From the NCBI GenBank assembly GCA_031398915.1, contig JANNOG010000032.1, forward strand, positions 1 to 64,000: DNA of 64,000 nucleotides, in the 5' to 3' direction. Positions within the stretch are counted from its first letter, which is position 1, and every line of letters begins with the position of its first letter. This stretch comes from JANNOG01 sp031398915. GTDB lineage: Bacteria > Actinomycetota > Actinomycetes > Actinomycetales > JBBAYJ01. The position numbers were made by a program, and so were the translations under genes. The notes beneath the pieces are model-generated. The model saw only the letters and a list, made by a program, of their open reading frames with translations. It searched no databases and had not been told where the DNA came from. This document shows positions 1 to 9,090 of the stretch, piece after piece.

Positions 1-594
1 GACCTCCACCAGTTGCCCCTCGCCGGTGCTGTCACGGTGACGAACCGCGGCGAGAACTCCGATGGCAGCGAACAACCCGGCCACCACGTCGACGAGTGCG
101 ACGCCCACCTTCTGGGGTTCACCGTCGGCCTCTCCGGTGACGCTCATCAAGCCACCCACGGCTTGCACGATCAGGTCGTATCCGGGCAGGTCAGCGCCCG
201 CTCCGCCACCGAACGCACTGATCGAGCAGTAGACGATGTCGGGACGCAGTGCCGACAGAGCGCCGTAGCCCAAGCCCAGCCGGTCCATCACACCCGGGCG
301 AAAGTTCTCCACCACGATTCCGCAATCGACAGCGAGTTCCTGGGCGGCGGCCCTGCCGGGCGCGGATGCCAAGTCGATCGTCACGCTCGACTTGTTCCGG
401 TTCACGGCGACGAAGTACGTCGCTGTCCCGTCCGAGGTGTACGGCGGCCCCCATGACCGGGTGTCGTCCCCGCCGTGCGGGCGTTCCACCTTGACCACGT
501 CAGCGCCCATGTCAGCCAGCACCATCGTGGCGAGCGGACCCGCCAGGATCCGCGAGAAGTCGGCGATCCGGAGGTCCGACAACGCGCCTGTCAT
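1..594 (-). CDS. CaiB/BaiF family CoA-transferase (family III), N-terminal 198 residues; gene runs off the window
   Basis: This is the N-terminal half of a family III CoA-transferase, an enzyme that moves CoA between carboxylic acids. The frame is open to the window edge, so the C-terminus is missing. The start MTGALSDLRIADFSRILAGP and the segment VKVERPHGGDDTRSWGP (residues 35-51) are typical of the family. Asp169 in VALVDVVAGL is the expected catalytic aspartate that forms the mixed anhydride with substrate. The ATG at 594 has GGAG five bases upstream; a GTG at 609 is an in-frame alternative. It is divergent from the PPK2 gene. The substrate cannot be told from sequence; carnitine, formyl, succinyl and methyl-branched acyl-CoA enzymes look alike here. 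Confidence 0.9.
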   Translation of the reverse strand, partial: MTGALSDLRIADFSRILAGPLATMVLADMGADVVKVERPHGGDDTRSWGPPYTSDGTATYFVAVNRNKSSVTIDLASAPGRAAAQELAVDCGIVVENFRPGVMDRLGLGYGALSALRPDIVYCSISAFGGGAGADLPGYDLIVQAVGGLMSVTGEADGEPQKVGVALVDVVAGLFAAIGVLAAVRHRDSTGEGQLVEV

Positions 595-684
595 CTGGTC
601 TCCGCTCACTCGGGCCGCCGAGGACGATCTCCGACGCGGGCCCATCCTGTCCCATGAGTGCCGCGCCACCTGCTGCCACGCGAC

Positions 685-690
685 TACGGT
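685..690 (+). promoter_or_regulatory. -10 box of a leaderless promoter for the PPK2 gene
   Basis: TACGGT fits the actinobacterial TANNNT -10 pattern and lies six bases before the ATG at 697, so transcription would start on the start codon. This favours 697 over the upstream ATG at 658. Confidence 0.45.
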
Positions 691-696
691 CTGCGG

Positions 697-1575
697 ATGA
701 CCAGTGAACGCGGTGCCCCCTCGTCGGACCTCAGTGCCGCCCTCGCCGGTGCACTGGCGATTCCTGCTGGTGAGGTCGTGGACGTCCGCACCCGAGACGC
801 CCGGGCCACCCCAGGGTTCGACGGCGACAAGGCCGCGGGTGAAGCGTTGTTGCGCGACCTGGCGCCGGAGCTGTCGGGCCTCCAGGAGCGACTGTTCGCC
901 CAGTCGCGGGCAGGCGGACCCCTCCGCTCGGTGTTGCTCGTATTGCAGGGGATGGACACCTCGGGTAAGGGAGGAATCCTCCGTCATGTGGTGGGCATGG
1001 TCGATCCGCAGGGAGTGAGTATTCGAGGGTTCAAGGCACCGACCCAGGAGGAATTGGCGCACGACTTCTTGTGGCGGATTCGCCGCGCGCTGCCTGCCCC
1101 AGGATTGATCGGTGTCTTCGACCGCTCACATTACGAGGACGTGTTGGTGGCACGAGTCGAGAATCTCGTCCCCGAGGAGCAGTGGCAGGCTCGTTACGAG
1201 GCGATCAACGCCTTCGAGGCCGAGGTGGAAGCGACCGGTACGACCATGGTCAAGGTCATGCTTCACGTCTCTCGTGAGGAACAACGAAGTCGGCTGGCCG
1301 ACCGGCTGGACCAACCCGACAAGCACTGGAAGTTCAACCCTGGCGATATCGACGTGCGAGCACGATGGGATGACTACATGGCTGCCTACTCGGCTGCGGT
1401 GACCCGGTGTTCGACCGCCACCGCGCCATGGTTCGTGGTGCCGGCCGACCGGAAGTGGTACGCCAGACTCGCCGTGGCGTCGCTCCTGGTTGACGCCCTC
1501 CACCAGATCGACCCGCAATGGCCGGTGGCCCGGTTCGACGTGGCCATCGAGAAGGCTCGCCTCGCCGCCACCTGA
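697..1575 (+). CDS. ppk2: Polyphosphate kinase 2 family protein, class III type
   Basis: This 292-residue protein is a PPK2, which transfers phosphate between polyphosphate and nucleotides in the cytosol. The P-loop GMDTSGKGG is at residues 85-93 and the second conserved block FDRSHYEDV at 141-149. That block, with the preceding GFKAPTQEELAHDFLWR, matches the nucleotide phosphotransferase group usually called class III (AMP/ADP phosphorylating), rather than the class I form, which has a W-Y in place of H-Y. The C-terminal KHWKFNPGDIDVR is also conserved. An ATG at 658 would add 13 residues of no family likeness; the -10 box at 685 argues for 697. It is divergent from the CoA-transferase and convergent with the next gene. 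Confidence 0.9.
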   Translation: MTSERGAPSSDLSAALAGALAIPAGEVVDVRTRDARATPGFDGDKAAGEALLRDLAPELSGLQERLFAQSRAGGPLRSVLLVLQGMDTSGKGGILRHVVGMVDPQGVSIRGFKAPTQEELAHDFLWRIRRALPAPGLIGVFDRSHYEDVLVARVENLVPEEQWQARYEAINAFEAEVEATGTTMVKVMLHVSREEQRSRLADRLDQPDKHWKFNPGDIDVRARWDDYMAAYSAAVTRCSTATAPWFVVPADRKWYARLAVASLLVDALHQIDPQWPVARFDVAIEKARLAAT

Positions 1576-1595
1576 GGCGGTGCGCGCAGTGCGAC

Positions 1596-2225
1596 TCACC
1601 GGAGCATGTGTTCTCTCTCGAACGGGATGGCGAGCCCGTCAGGGCCCCGCTGTATTTGGAGCACCATCCGGTGGGCGCGCCAGCGTGGTCGGACGAAGCC
1701 CATCGTGTCGATCAGGACGGAATCGTCGAGGACCGATCCCGATACATCCGCCACCCGATCGATCCCCGATGCCGCAACCACCTCCGCCACCGACATCACC
1801 CCGCGTAGCCGCTGCTCGCCAGGGAACACGGCGATTCGGCCGCTGTCGCCGGCGGCTGCACGGGTCACCGCCGTCCATGCCCCCACGACCGCTGAGCGGT
1901 CCCCGGCGGTCGCCGGGTCGGGCCCGCCGGGCCATGTGATGACGATCCCGCTGGTCGCGGGAAGGGCATTCCCGATTTCGGCGACGAGACCTCGGATGAG
2001 AGTCGCCGGGTCAGGTCCGGCTGTGGCGGCAGGCCACACCACCGACACCACGAAGTGCGGGATGCCGACCTGTCGGGTGTGTGTCGCGATCACTGCGTTC
2101 GCCATGTGGTCTGCAGGCTCACAGTGACTGACGACCTCGGCCACGGCATGCGCCAGGTCGTCGGGCGAGGCGGCGGCGTCCTGGGACGGCCCGAGGTCCA
2201 CTCCCATGATCACGCCTGGCGTCAT
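1596..2225 (-). CDS. Hypothetical protein, translationally coupled to a PHP metallohydrolase
   Basis: I do not recognise this 209-residue protein. It has no signal peptide or membrane segment and looks cytosolic. Residues 1-90 alternate hydrophobic strands and charged segments around MTPGVIMGVDLGPSQDAA and VIATHTRQVGIPHFVVSVVW. The C-terminus is PRWRAHRMVLQIQRGPDG followed by a short charged tail. The ATG at 2225 overlaps the stop of the upstream PHP gene as ATGA, so the two are probably made together. Starting further upstream would run into the PHP gene for no gain. The pairing suggests an accessory role to the hydrolase, but that is inference only. Confidence 0.7.
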   Translation of the reverse strand: MTPGVIMGVDLGPSQDAAASPDDLAHAVAEVVSHCEPADHMANAVIATHTRQVGIPHFVVSVVWPAATAGPDPATLIRGLVAEIGNALPATSGIVITWPGGPDPATAGDRSAVVGAWTAVTRAAAGDSGRIAVFPGEQRLRGVMSVAEVVAASGIDRVADVSGSVLDDSVLIDTMGFVRPRWRAHRMVLQIQRGPDGLAIPFEREHMLR

Positions 2226-3736
2226 CTCGTCACCGCCACGAAGCTCGCGTTGCTGTAGAACCACAGATCGAGCCAGGGGTCGCTGTCACCGGGGATATCC
2301 ATCCGAGGCCCATGCGGATCGATTGCCGCCCCCAGGGCACCGACCTGACTGAATCGAGCGTCTGTTCCCCTCACCCGGACGTACAGCGGACTGTCGACCC
2401 GACCCAGGCGATGGGTCAACTCGATCGTGCCGGCGGCTCCCGAGGTGTCCCACGAGCGCACCACCCGGGTGTGGGGCGCCGTGAAGGCGTCCCGATCGTC
2501 TGGGCCGCGCACGTCCACAGCGCCGACGATCAGGTCCACCCGATTGAGGCGGGGGATCTCGCCGCCGGCGTGAGGCAGGCGGGCACAGTCGATCCGGACC
2601 ACGATCTCGACCTCCGCTCCGGCCGCGACCTGCAGCGTCGAGCCGAGTGTCGCGGGGGCGGCGTCACCCGCGCACGACCGGACCTGGAGGTCCAGGGCCG
2701 AGATCAGGTGACCATGGTCCACCCACACGGCACCGTCGCGCAGTCCCCGCATCACCGCGCGATAGCTGCGCCGGGTCGCGCCGACCACGGTACGGCTGTA
2801 CTGGCCGGGCCAGAAGTCCCCGGCCGTGGGATTGGGCACCCCGTCGTAGACCGCGCCGGGATAGAAGCCCGTGGCCTCGAAGTACGACTCGTCGTCGCGG
2901 CCCGCCGGGCGGTCTGCGGTGTGCAGGTACACCTCGTGAGAGTCCGAGTTGGCGGTGATCGACCACTGCCGACCCTCGGCCAGCAACGAGTCCCACAACC
3001 CGCCGACGGTCGCCGTCATCCAATCGAACCCGCCCCACGTCCGGTACGCCTCCTGCGGATAGGGGAGGAACGAGTTCGGGTTGGTGCCGCGGTCTCGTCC
3101 GTAGTACCCCCGGTTCTCTCCCGGCCCCACCGACCGGGGCAGCCCGGCCGCCTGATGCCCGGGCGCCCCCTCGAATCCGACGGCGATCCTGGGGTCGGTG
3201 TCACGCCAGCCACGAATCTCGTGAGGACTGTCCAGGCCCTGCCGGGCGGGGTGGTTGGCCACCATCAGGGCATCTGCGACGCGGCGGGTGTCGACCTGCT
3301 GACCGAGCCAACCGATCGCGGCCACGGCGAGGGCCTCGTTGTCGGGTGTCCATGCCTGGGCGTCACGGACCACCCCGTCGTAGTCCCGCTCGAACTGCTG
3401 AAGCACCTCCACGTCGCGGGCCCCGGGCGCGACGAACACCGTGCCGTGCTCGGCGCCCGGAATGTTCCACTCCACCCCCTGGAACAGCAGGCTGCCCGGC
3501 AGCGCCCGTCGTGCCGCCGCGATGTCCGGCGCGGTACGGATGACGCCGACCCGCACGTGTTCGGGCCCCCCGTGGTCGGTGACGACCATCCAGTCGAGCC
3601 CGAACTGCCGCGCTCGGGTGGCCTGGTCGAGGATCGTGTGGCGACCGTCGCGGCTGTACTGGGTGTGGACGTGATGGTCACCGGCCAACCAGCAGCCGAT
3701 ACGCGCCGCGCGCCGCGGCGGGTCGAGCGCGCTCAC
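2222..3736 (-). CDS. PHP-domain / CehA-McbA-like metallohydrolase
   Basis: A 504-residue PHP (polymerase and histidinol phosphatase) metallohydrolase. The metal ligands are visible: His22/His24 in GDHHVH, Asp54-His55 in VVTDHGG, Glu89 and His97 in VEWNIPGAEHGTV, His162 in VANHPARQG, Glu189 in VGFEGAPGH and Asp265/His267 in ITANSDSHEVY. The C-terminal 200 residues look like a beta-rich accessory domain. Members hydrolyse phosphoesters or carbamate-type substrates; the substrate here is unknown. There is no clear signal peptide. The GTG at 3736 follows a -10 box by six bases, giving a leaderless transcript. It lies 33 bp after the 2-hydroxyacid dehydrogenase gene and overlaps the next gene by ATGA. 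Confidence 0.85.
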   Translation of the reverse strand: MSALDPPRRAARIGCWLAGDHHVHTQYSRDGRHTILDQATRARQFGLDWMVVTDHGGPEHVRVGVIRTAPDIAAARRALPGSLLFQGVEWNIPGAEHGTVFVAPGARDVEVLQQFERDYDGVVRDAQAWTPDNEALAVAAIGWLGQQVDTRRVADALMVANHPARQGLDSPHEIRGWRDTDPRIAVGFEGAPGHQAAGLPRSVGPGENRGYYGRDRGTNPNSFLPYPQEAYRTWGGFDWMTATVGGLWDSLLAEGRQWSITANSDSHEVYLHTADRPAGRDDESYFEATGFYPGAVYDGVPNPTAGDFWPGQYSRTVVGATRRSYRAVMRGLRDGAVWVDHGHLISALDLQVRSCAGDAAPATLGSTLQVAAGAEVEIVVRIDCARLPHAGGEIPRLNRVDLIVGAVDVRGPDDRDAFTAPHTRVVRSWDTSGAAGTIELTHRLGRVDSPLYVRVRGTDARFSQVGALGAAIDPHGPRMDIPGDSDPWLDLWFYSNASFVAVTR

Positions 3737-3742
3737 CTGTGC

Positions 3743-3748
3743 AACCTA
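3743..3748 (-). promoter_or_regulatory. -10 box of a leaderless promoter for the PHP gene
   Basis: TAGGTT (TANNNT) with a six-base gap to the GTG at 3736. It lies between the 2-hydroxyacid dehydrogenase stop and the PHP start, so the PHP pair can be transcribed on its own. Confidence 0.45.
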
Positions 3749-3769
3749 GTCGAGGCAGGCGGGCGAGTT

Positions 3770-4690
3770 TCAGACGCGATTGAGCAGAGCCACTCCCCGG
3801 GCGAAGCGCGACACCTGCCGGCTGACGAAGGTCCGCGCACGCGGATGGAACGTGGCCGAACCACCCGCGACGTGCGGAGTGATCACCACGCCCGGGCTCG
3901 ACCAGAGCGGGTGGCCGACGGGAAGTGGTTCGGGATCGGTGACGTCGAGCGCAGCACGAATCCTGCCATGCTGGGCGAGGAGTGCTGCCGTGTCGACGAC
4001 CGCGCCGCGCCCGACATTGACCAGCAGCGCTCCCGGTCTCATCAGGTTCAGGCGCCTGTCGTCGAACAGGCCACGCGTCTGGTCCGTCAGCGGGGTGACG
4101 ACACACACGATGTCGACGTCACCGAGCAGCCCGTCCAGATCGCCGATGCCGTGGACACCCTCCTGCGGCCGCGCCGTTCGGGCGACCCGGGCGACCTCGA
4201 CCTCGAATGGGCGCAGCCGCTCCTCGATGGCGGCCCCGATGGAGCCGTACCCGACGATGAGCACCCGACAGTCCGCCAGCGAGGCCGTGTGCGCGGGTTC
4301 CCACCGCTGCGCGCCCTGGTCGGCGGCCCAGCGGGACAGCTCACGCTGGGCGGACAGCATCAGGGCGATGGCGTGTTCGGCCGTGCTGGCGTCGTGCAAC
4401 CCCCGCCCGTTGTACAGGTCGACTCCCGGTGGCAACCGGTGCGCGACGTCGTCGTACCCAGCACTGAGCACCTGGACGGCAACCAGGCTCGGCATCGCAT
4501 CGACGATGTCGATGACCGCGTCAGGGCCTCCGTAGGGCATGACATAGAACTCGACAGCGTCCAGTTCGGGAGTGGCCCCGCTGCCGTCGTAGACCGCGAC
4601 AGAGATCTGATCGGGCAGGTCGAGGCCCTCCCACGGAACCAGGACACGGGGGAGCGCACCTCCGGCCCCCGAGCGTGGCGCGTCGATCAT
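3770..4690 (-). CDS. D-isomer-specific 2-hydroxyacid dehydrogenase
   Basis: This 306-residue NAD(P)-dependent enzyme interconverts a 2-keto acid and its D-2-hydroxy acid. The Rossmann glycine motif VGYGSIG is at residues 146-152. The catalytic triad is clear: Arg228 in VNVGRGAVVDT, Glu254 in DVTDPEPLPVGHPLW and His273 in ITPHVAGG. The length is normal for the family. The ATG at 4690 overlaps the stop of the upstream aldo/keto reductase as ATGA, so the two oxidoreductases form one unit. A general acid reductase such as a glyoxylate or phosphonate dehydrogenase fits; the exact substrate is not visible. Confidence 0.88.
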   Translation of the reverse strand: MIDAPRSGAGGALPRVLVPWEGLDLPDQISVAVYDGSGATPELDAVEFYVMPYGGPDAVIDIVDAMPSLVAVQVLSAGYDDVAHRLPPGVDLYNGRGLHDASTAEHAIALMLSAQRELSRWAADQGAQRWEPAHTASLADCRVLIVGYGSIGAAIEERLRPFEVEVARVARTARPQEGVHGIGDLDGLLGDVDIVCVVTPLTDQTRGLFDDRRLNLMRPGALLVNVGRGAVVDTAALLAQHGRIRAALDVTDPEPLPVGHPLWSSPGVVITPHVAGGSATFHPRARTFVSRQVSRFARGVALLNRV

Positions 4691-5577
4691 GGCGCCGACA
4701 GCGCCTCGAATTCGTCGTCCGTGAGCTCGATGAGCGCTCCCGCCAGGTTCTCCTCCAGATGTGCCACTCGGGACGTTCCCGGGATCGGCAACATCACCGG
4801 CGAGCGTCGCAACAACCAGGCCAGGGCCAATTGAGCCGGCGCGGCACCATGAGAGTGAGCGGCCCGTTCCAGGGGGCCACCGACCCGCGCCAGATCACCG
4901 GTGGCCAGCGGATACCACGGGATGAAACCGATGCCGCGCGCTTCGCACACCTGCAGGAGAGGGTCGGCCTCGCGGTCGGCGATGTTGTACCGGTTCTGCA
5001 CCGTCGCGATCGTCGCCAGCTGCGAGGCGGCGTCGAGATCGGCGACCGAGATCTCACTCAACCCGATGTGGCGGATCTTGCCTTCCTGCTGTAGCGCGAC
5101 CAGCTCGCCGATCTGGTCGGCGAGTGGCACGGCGGGATCGATTCGGTGCAGCTGGAACAGGTCGATGGTGTCGAGGCCGAGGTGGCGCAGGCTCAGTTCC
5201 GCCTGCTGACGCAGGTACTCGGGACGCCCCACCGGAAGCCAGATACCCGGGCCCTGGCGGGTCAGTCCCGCCTTGGTCGCGATCACGATGTCGTCGGCAT
5301 ACGGATGCAGGGCGCGCCGGATGTACTGCTCGCTGACGAACGGCCCGTACGAGTCCGCGGTGTCGATGAGGGTCACGCCCAGTTCCACCGCGCGCCGCAG
5401 CACGCGGATCGCCTCGTCCGGGTCGCGGGGCTCGCCCCACACGCCGTCGCCGGTGATTCGCATGGCGCCGAAACCCAGGCGGACGACCGGCAGCTCGCCG
5501 CCGATACCGAAGGTTCCCGATGCCGTTGCCGGGCGCCCGAAAGAGGCGGTCGCCGGGGCGGTGGTGGATGTACTCAC
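4687..5577 (-). CDS. Aldo/keto reductase
   Basis: A 296-residue NADP-type aldo/keto reductase with a TIM-barrel fold. The catalytic tetrad is present: Asp72 and Tyr77 in IDTADSYGP, Lys102 in IATKAGL and His144 in FQLHRID. The C-terminal cofactor region PIPGTSRVAHLEENLAG is typical. I chose the GTG at 5577 because a TAGGGT box lies seven bases before it; an upstream ATG at 5661 would give a non-conserved leader that overlaps the divergent recC start. The substrate is unknown; oxidoreductases of this group often detoxify carbonyl compounds. Confidence 0.88.
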   Translation of the reverse strand: MSTSTTAPATASFGRPATASGTFGIGGELPVVRLGFGAMRITGDGVWGEPRDPDEAIRVLRRAVELGVTLIDTADSYGPFVSEQYIRRALHPYADDIVIATKAGLTRQGPGIWLPVGRPEYLRQQAELSLRHLGLDTIDLFQLHRIDPAVPLADQIGELVALQQEGKIRHIGLSEISVADLDAASQLATIATVQNRYNIADREADPLLQVCEARGIGFIPWYPLATGDLARVGGPLERAAHSHGAAPAQLALAWLLRRSPVMLPIPGTSRVAHLEENLAGALIELTDDEFEALSAP

Positions 5578-5584
5578 GCGCCCC

Positions 5585-5590
5585 ACCCTA
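5585..5590 (-). promoter_or_regulatory. -10 box of a leaderless promoter for the aldo/keto reductase
   Basis: TAGGGT (TANNNT) with a seven-base gap to the GTG at 5577, in the 69-bp divergent gap facing recC. Confidence 0.45.
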
Positions 5591-5646
5591 GGCAGGCTGA
5601 GGGCGTCGCGGCACGTCGTGTCCGCCGGTCGTTGTTGACTGACCCC

Positions 5647-8600
5647 GTGTTGCACATCCACCGGGCCGAGCGCAGTGACGTCATGGCTGATGCCCTGGCA
5701 TCGGTGCTCCGGATCCCGTCAGGTGACGTGTTCGGTCGTGAGGTCGTCGCGGTGCCGGCTCGCGGCGTCGAACGGTGGCTGACCCAACGACTGTCGCACC
5801 GGCTGGGTGCGGGATCGGCGGCCGCCGGCGACGGGGTGTGCGCCAACATCGCCTTTCCCTCCCCCACCGCGATCGTGGTGGCCGCCGTCGAGGTGGCCAC
5901 CGGCATGACAGTCGGCGACGACCCGTGGCGGGTCGAGAGGTTGACCTGGCCGTTGCTGGACGTCATCGACCAGTGCCTGGGTCAGCCGTGGTGCCCGACG
6001 TTGAGCCACTATCTGGGTGCCGGCGCTGGCGTACCGCCCGACGTGGCCGCTCGCAAGCAGGGCCGTCGCTATGCGACGTCGGCCAAGCTGGCCGGGTTGT
6101 TCACCGGCTATGCCGCGGCACGCCCCGAGATGTTGCGCGACTGGGCCGGCGGACGCGACACCGATGGCGCCGGTCAGGACCTCGACGAACACACCCGGTG
6201 GCAGGCGGAGTTGTGGCGGCGGGTCCGCTCCGAGATCGCGGTACCGAACCCGGCCGAGAGACTGCCGCAGGCGTGCGCGGCGCTGGCCGACGACCCCGAC
6301 CTGGTGGATCTTCCGCCGCGGCTATCGGTCTTCGGGCTCACCCGGGTGACCCGGGACGCCCTGTCGGTGTTCGAGGCGCTCGCTCGCCACCGAGACGTCC
6401 ATCTGTGGTTGCCTCACCCGTCACCGGCGCTGTGGCAGCGCATCAGCGCCCTGGCACCCGACGGGTTGCCACGTCGCGCCGGCGACCCCAGCGCGCGGCT
6501 GGGTACCCATCCGCTGCTGTCCTCGTTGGGCCGCGACAGCCGCGAACTGCAGTTGGTCATCGCCACCGGTGCACCTGACGCGAAGCACCATCACCACCGC
6601 TCGCCTGACGCCCCCGCCGCCACGACCCTCCTCGCCCGACTGCAGGAGGGCCTGAGCACCGATGCGTTGCCGCTCGATCCCGATCAGCGCCCGACGGTGG
6701 CGCCGGGCGATCGCAGCGTGTCGGTCCACGCCTGTCACGGCAGATCGCGACAGGTCGAGGTGCTGCGCGAGGTGATCCTCGGGTTGCTCGCCGACGACAC
6801 GACACTCGAGCCGCGCGACGTCCTCGTGATGTGTCCCGACATCGAGGTGTTCGCTCCGTTGATCACGGCTGCCTTCGGCGTCGAGCCACCAGGCGGCGAT
6901 CAGACCGGGTCAGGTCACCCGGGGCACCTACTGCGTGTCCGGTTGGCCGACCGGTCCCTCCGTGCGACGAACCCCCTGCTGGCGGTCGCCGACATGGTGC
7001 TGACCATGGCGGGATCCAGAGTGTCCGCGACCGAGGTCCTCGATCTGCTCGCCATGCCGGCGGTGCGTTACCGGTTCGGCTTCGACGACGACGACATCGA
7101 GCGGATCCGGGCATGGGTGAGCGAGTCCGGGGTGCGGTGGGGGATCGACGCCACCCACCGCGGTCAGCATGGGTCAGCGGCCTTCGCCCACAACACCTGG
7201 CGGGCGGCGATGGACCGACTGCTGATCAGCGTGGCGATGACCGCAGACGACCAGCGGTTCTTGGGTCTGGCCATCGCACTGGACGATGTCGACAGTGCGG
7301 ACATCGACCTGGTGGGTCGGTTCGCCGAGTTCGTCGATCGCCTCGTCACCGCCGTGCGGGCATTGTCGGGACGCCATCCGGTGACCTGGTGGTTGACCAT
7401 GCTCGCCGACGCGGTGACCGCGCTCGCCGCAGTGCCCGACACCGCCGACTGGCAACGCGCGCAGACCGACGCCGAGTGGGCGGACGTGGCGACGGCAGCC
7501 GCCGGGTCCAGCCCCCACCTGGTCCTCGCCGACGTGGTGGCGGTGCTGCGCGAGCGCCTCGGCGGGCGCCCGACCCGGGCCAACTTCCGGACCGGTGACC
7601 TCACCGCCTGCTCGCTGGTACCGATGCGCTCCGTGCCGCACCGGGTGGTGTGTCTACTGGGAATGGACGACGGGGCGTTCGCCCGCGGCGGGGCCTCCGA
7701 CGGCGACGACATCCTGGCCGTCGATCCTGTGGTCGGTGAGCGTGATCGGCGCAGCGAGGCTCGTCAGATGGTGTTGGACGCTGTCATGTCCGCCCGGGAC
7801 CACCTGGTCGTGGTGTATTCGGGCGCTGACGAACGGACCGGGGCACGCCTGCCTCCCGCGGTCCCGATCGGGGAGTTGTTGGACGCAGCCGACCTGACGT
7901 GCCGTGTCGTCGACGGAACCGTCCGCGACCGCCTGGTGGTGCGCCATCCGTTGCAGCCGTACGACCCTCGCAACTTCACGCAGGGAGACCTGGGTGCCGA
8001 TACCGGGTTCAGTTTCGACCCCCTCGCCGCTGCGGGCGCCCGAGTGCTGCGCCGTCCCAGAGATCGAGTGGAGCGGTTCTTGTCCGCCCCGCTGCCGCCG
8101 ATCTCGACCGTGTCGGTCTCGCTCGTCGAACTCATCGGTTTCGTCGAGAACCCGGTCCGGGCGTTCGTCCGCAACCGCCTCGGCGCCGAAGCGTCGACCG
8201 CCGTCGACCGGCTGGCCACCGACCTGTCCGTCGAGGTGTCCGGGTTGGACCGATGGGCGATCGGCGACAGGTTGTTGCGAGCCCGCCTCGGCGGGGCCGA
8301 TCTCGAGTCGTGCCGTCAAGCCGAGTGGCGCCGGGGAACGCTGCCACCGGGGCGCCTCGGGGCGAGCGTGTTGGACACCGTGATCGCCGAGGTGGAGCCG
8401 TTGGTCCAGGCCGGTGGTGACCTGCTCGCCGAGCGCTCGCCAGGCACCCGCGATGTCACCGTTGCGTTGCCCGGCGGGCGCGTGGTCACCGGAACGGTGC
8501 CCGGGATTCACGACACCGTGATCGGACGCGTCGAGTATTCCCGGCTGGGCGCCAAACACCGGCTACGCGCCTGGGTCCAGGTGCTCGCCCTGGCGGCGGG

Positions 8601-9090
8601 CGGGGTGGACACGGTCCGCTGGTCCGCGGCGACGATCGGACGGAGGTCCTCGACGAGCCTGCGCGGCAGACCAGGTCAGCCCGAACGCTCCAGCCTGACG
8701 GCTCCGTCGCCCGCCGACGCCCTCGCCCTGCTGGGCGATCTGGTCGACCTGTTCGATGTGGGCATGACCGAACCGTTGCCGCTGGCGACCAAGAGCTCAT
8801 ATCGGTATGCCATCGAACGGGCAGGTGGGCTGGACGCTATGGCGGCGACGGCACGGGCAGCCGGTGAGTGGTCGATGCGCTCCGGCGACGGTCAGCAGAT
8901 GGGCGAGTCGGTGGCAGCCGAGCACGTTCTGGTGTGGGGTCCCGACGCAGCCTTCGAGGTGCTGACGGCGTCCGCCGCGGGACCGGCTGACGGCGGCCTC
9001 ACCCGCCCGGTCGAACCTCATCGGTTCGGGGTGCTGGCGCAACGGCTATGGCAGCCGCTGCTGGCGGCCGAGGTGGTGGACCGGCTGTGA
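5647..9090 (+). CDS. recC: Exodeoxyribonuclease V subunit gamma (RecC)
   Basis: The 1147-residue RecC subunit of the RecBCD helicase-nuclease, which processes double-strand breaks and, in enterobacteria, recognises Chi. The N-terminus LHIHRAERSDVMADALASVL and VAVPARGVERWLTQRLSHRLG match the start of RecC, which carries a helicase fold without working ATPase motifs. The blocks FGLTRVTRDALSVFEALA and VSVHACHGRSRQVEVLREVI are characteristic. There is no Walker A, as expected. I chose the GTG at 5647; the frame is open much further upstream, over the aldo/keto reductase, but that stretch is antisense shadow. The stop overlaps the recB start as GTGA, and the order C-B-D is a tight operon. AdnAB-type genes were not seen. 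Confidence 0.93.
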   Translation: MLHIHRAERSDVMADALASVLRIPSGDVFGREVVAVPARGVERWLTQRLSHRLGAGSAAAGDGVCANIAFPSPTAIVVAAVEVATGMTVGDDPWRVERLTWPLLDVIDQCLGQPWCPTLSHYLGAGAGVPPDVAARKQGRRYATSAKLAGLFTGYAAARPEMLRDWAGGRDTDGAGQDLDEHTRWQAELWRRVRSEIAVPNPAERLPQACAALADDPDLVDLPPRLSVFGLTRVTRDALSVFEALARHRDVHLWLPHPSPALWQRISALAPDGLPRRAGDPSARLGTHPLLSSLGRDSRELQLVIATGAPDAKHHHHRSPDAPAATTLLARLQEGLSTDALPLDPDQRPTVAPGDRSVSVHACHGRSRQVEVLREVILGLLADDTTLEPRDVLVMCPDIEVFAPLITAAFGVEPPGGDQTGSGHPGHLLRVRLADRSLRATNPLLAVADMVLTMAGSRVSATEVLDLLAMPAVRYRFGFDDDDIERIRAWVSESGVRWGIDATHRGQHGSAAFAHNTWRAAMDRLLISVAMTADDQRFLGLAIALDDVDSADIDLVGRFAEFVDRLVTAVRALSGRHPVTWWLTMLADAVTALAAVPDTADWQRAQTDAEWADVATAAAGSSPHLVLADVVAVLRERLGGRPTRANFRTGDLTACSLVPMRSVPHRVVCLLGMDDGAFARGGASDGDDILAVDPVVGERDRRSEARQMVLDAVMSARDHLVVVYSGADERTGARLPPAVPIGELLDAADLTCRVVDGTVRDRLVVRHPLQPYDPRNFTQGDLGADTGFSFDPLAAAGARVLRRPRDRVERFLSAPLPPISTVSVSLVELIGFVENPVRAFVRNRLGAEASTAVDRLATDLSVEVSGLDRWAIGDRLLRARLGGADLESCRQAEWRRGTLPPGRLGASVLDTVIAEVEPLVQAGGDLLAERSPGTRDVTVALPGGRVVTGTVPGIHDTVIGRVEYSRLGAKHRLRAWVQVLALAAGGVDTVRWSAATIGRRSSTSLRGRPGQPERSSLTAPSPADALALLGDLVDLFDVGMTEPLPLATKSSYRYAIERAGGLDAMAATARAAGEWSMRSGDGQQMGESVAAEHVLVWGPDAAFEVLTASAAGPADGGLTRPVEPHRFGVLAQRLWQPLLAAEVVDRL

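Noticed and set aside
2312..4834. An 840-codon open frame on the plus strand over the PHP and 2-hydroxyacid dehydrogenase genes
   Set aside because: It is antisense to two genes with full catalytic motifs. Its translation is rich in Arg, Gly, Pro and Val with no domain, a usual shadow in GC-rich DNA.
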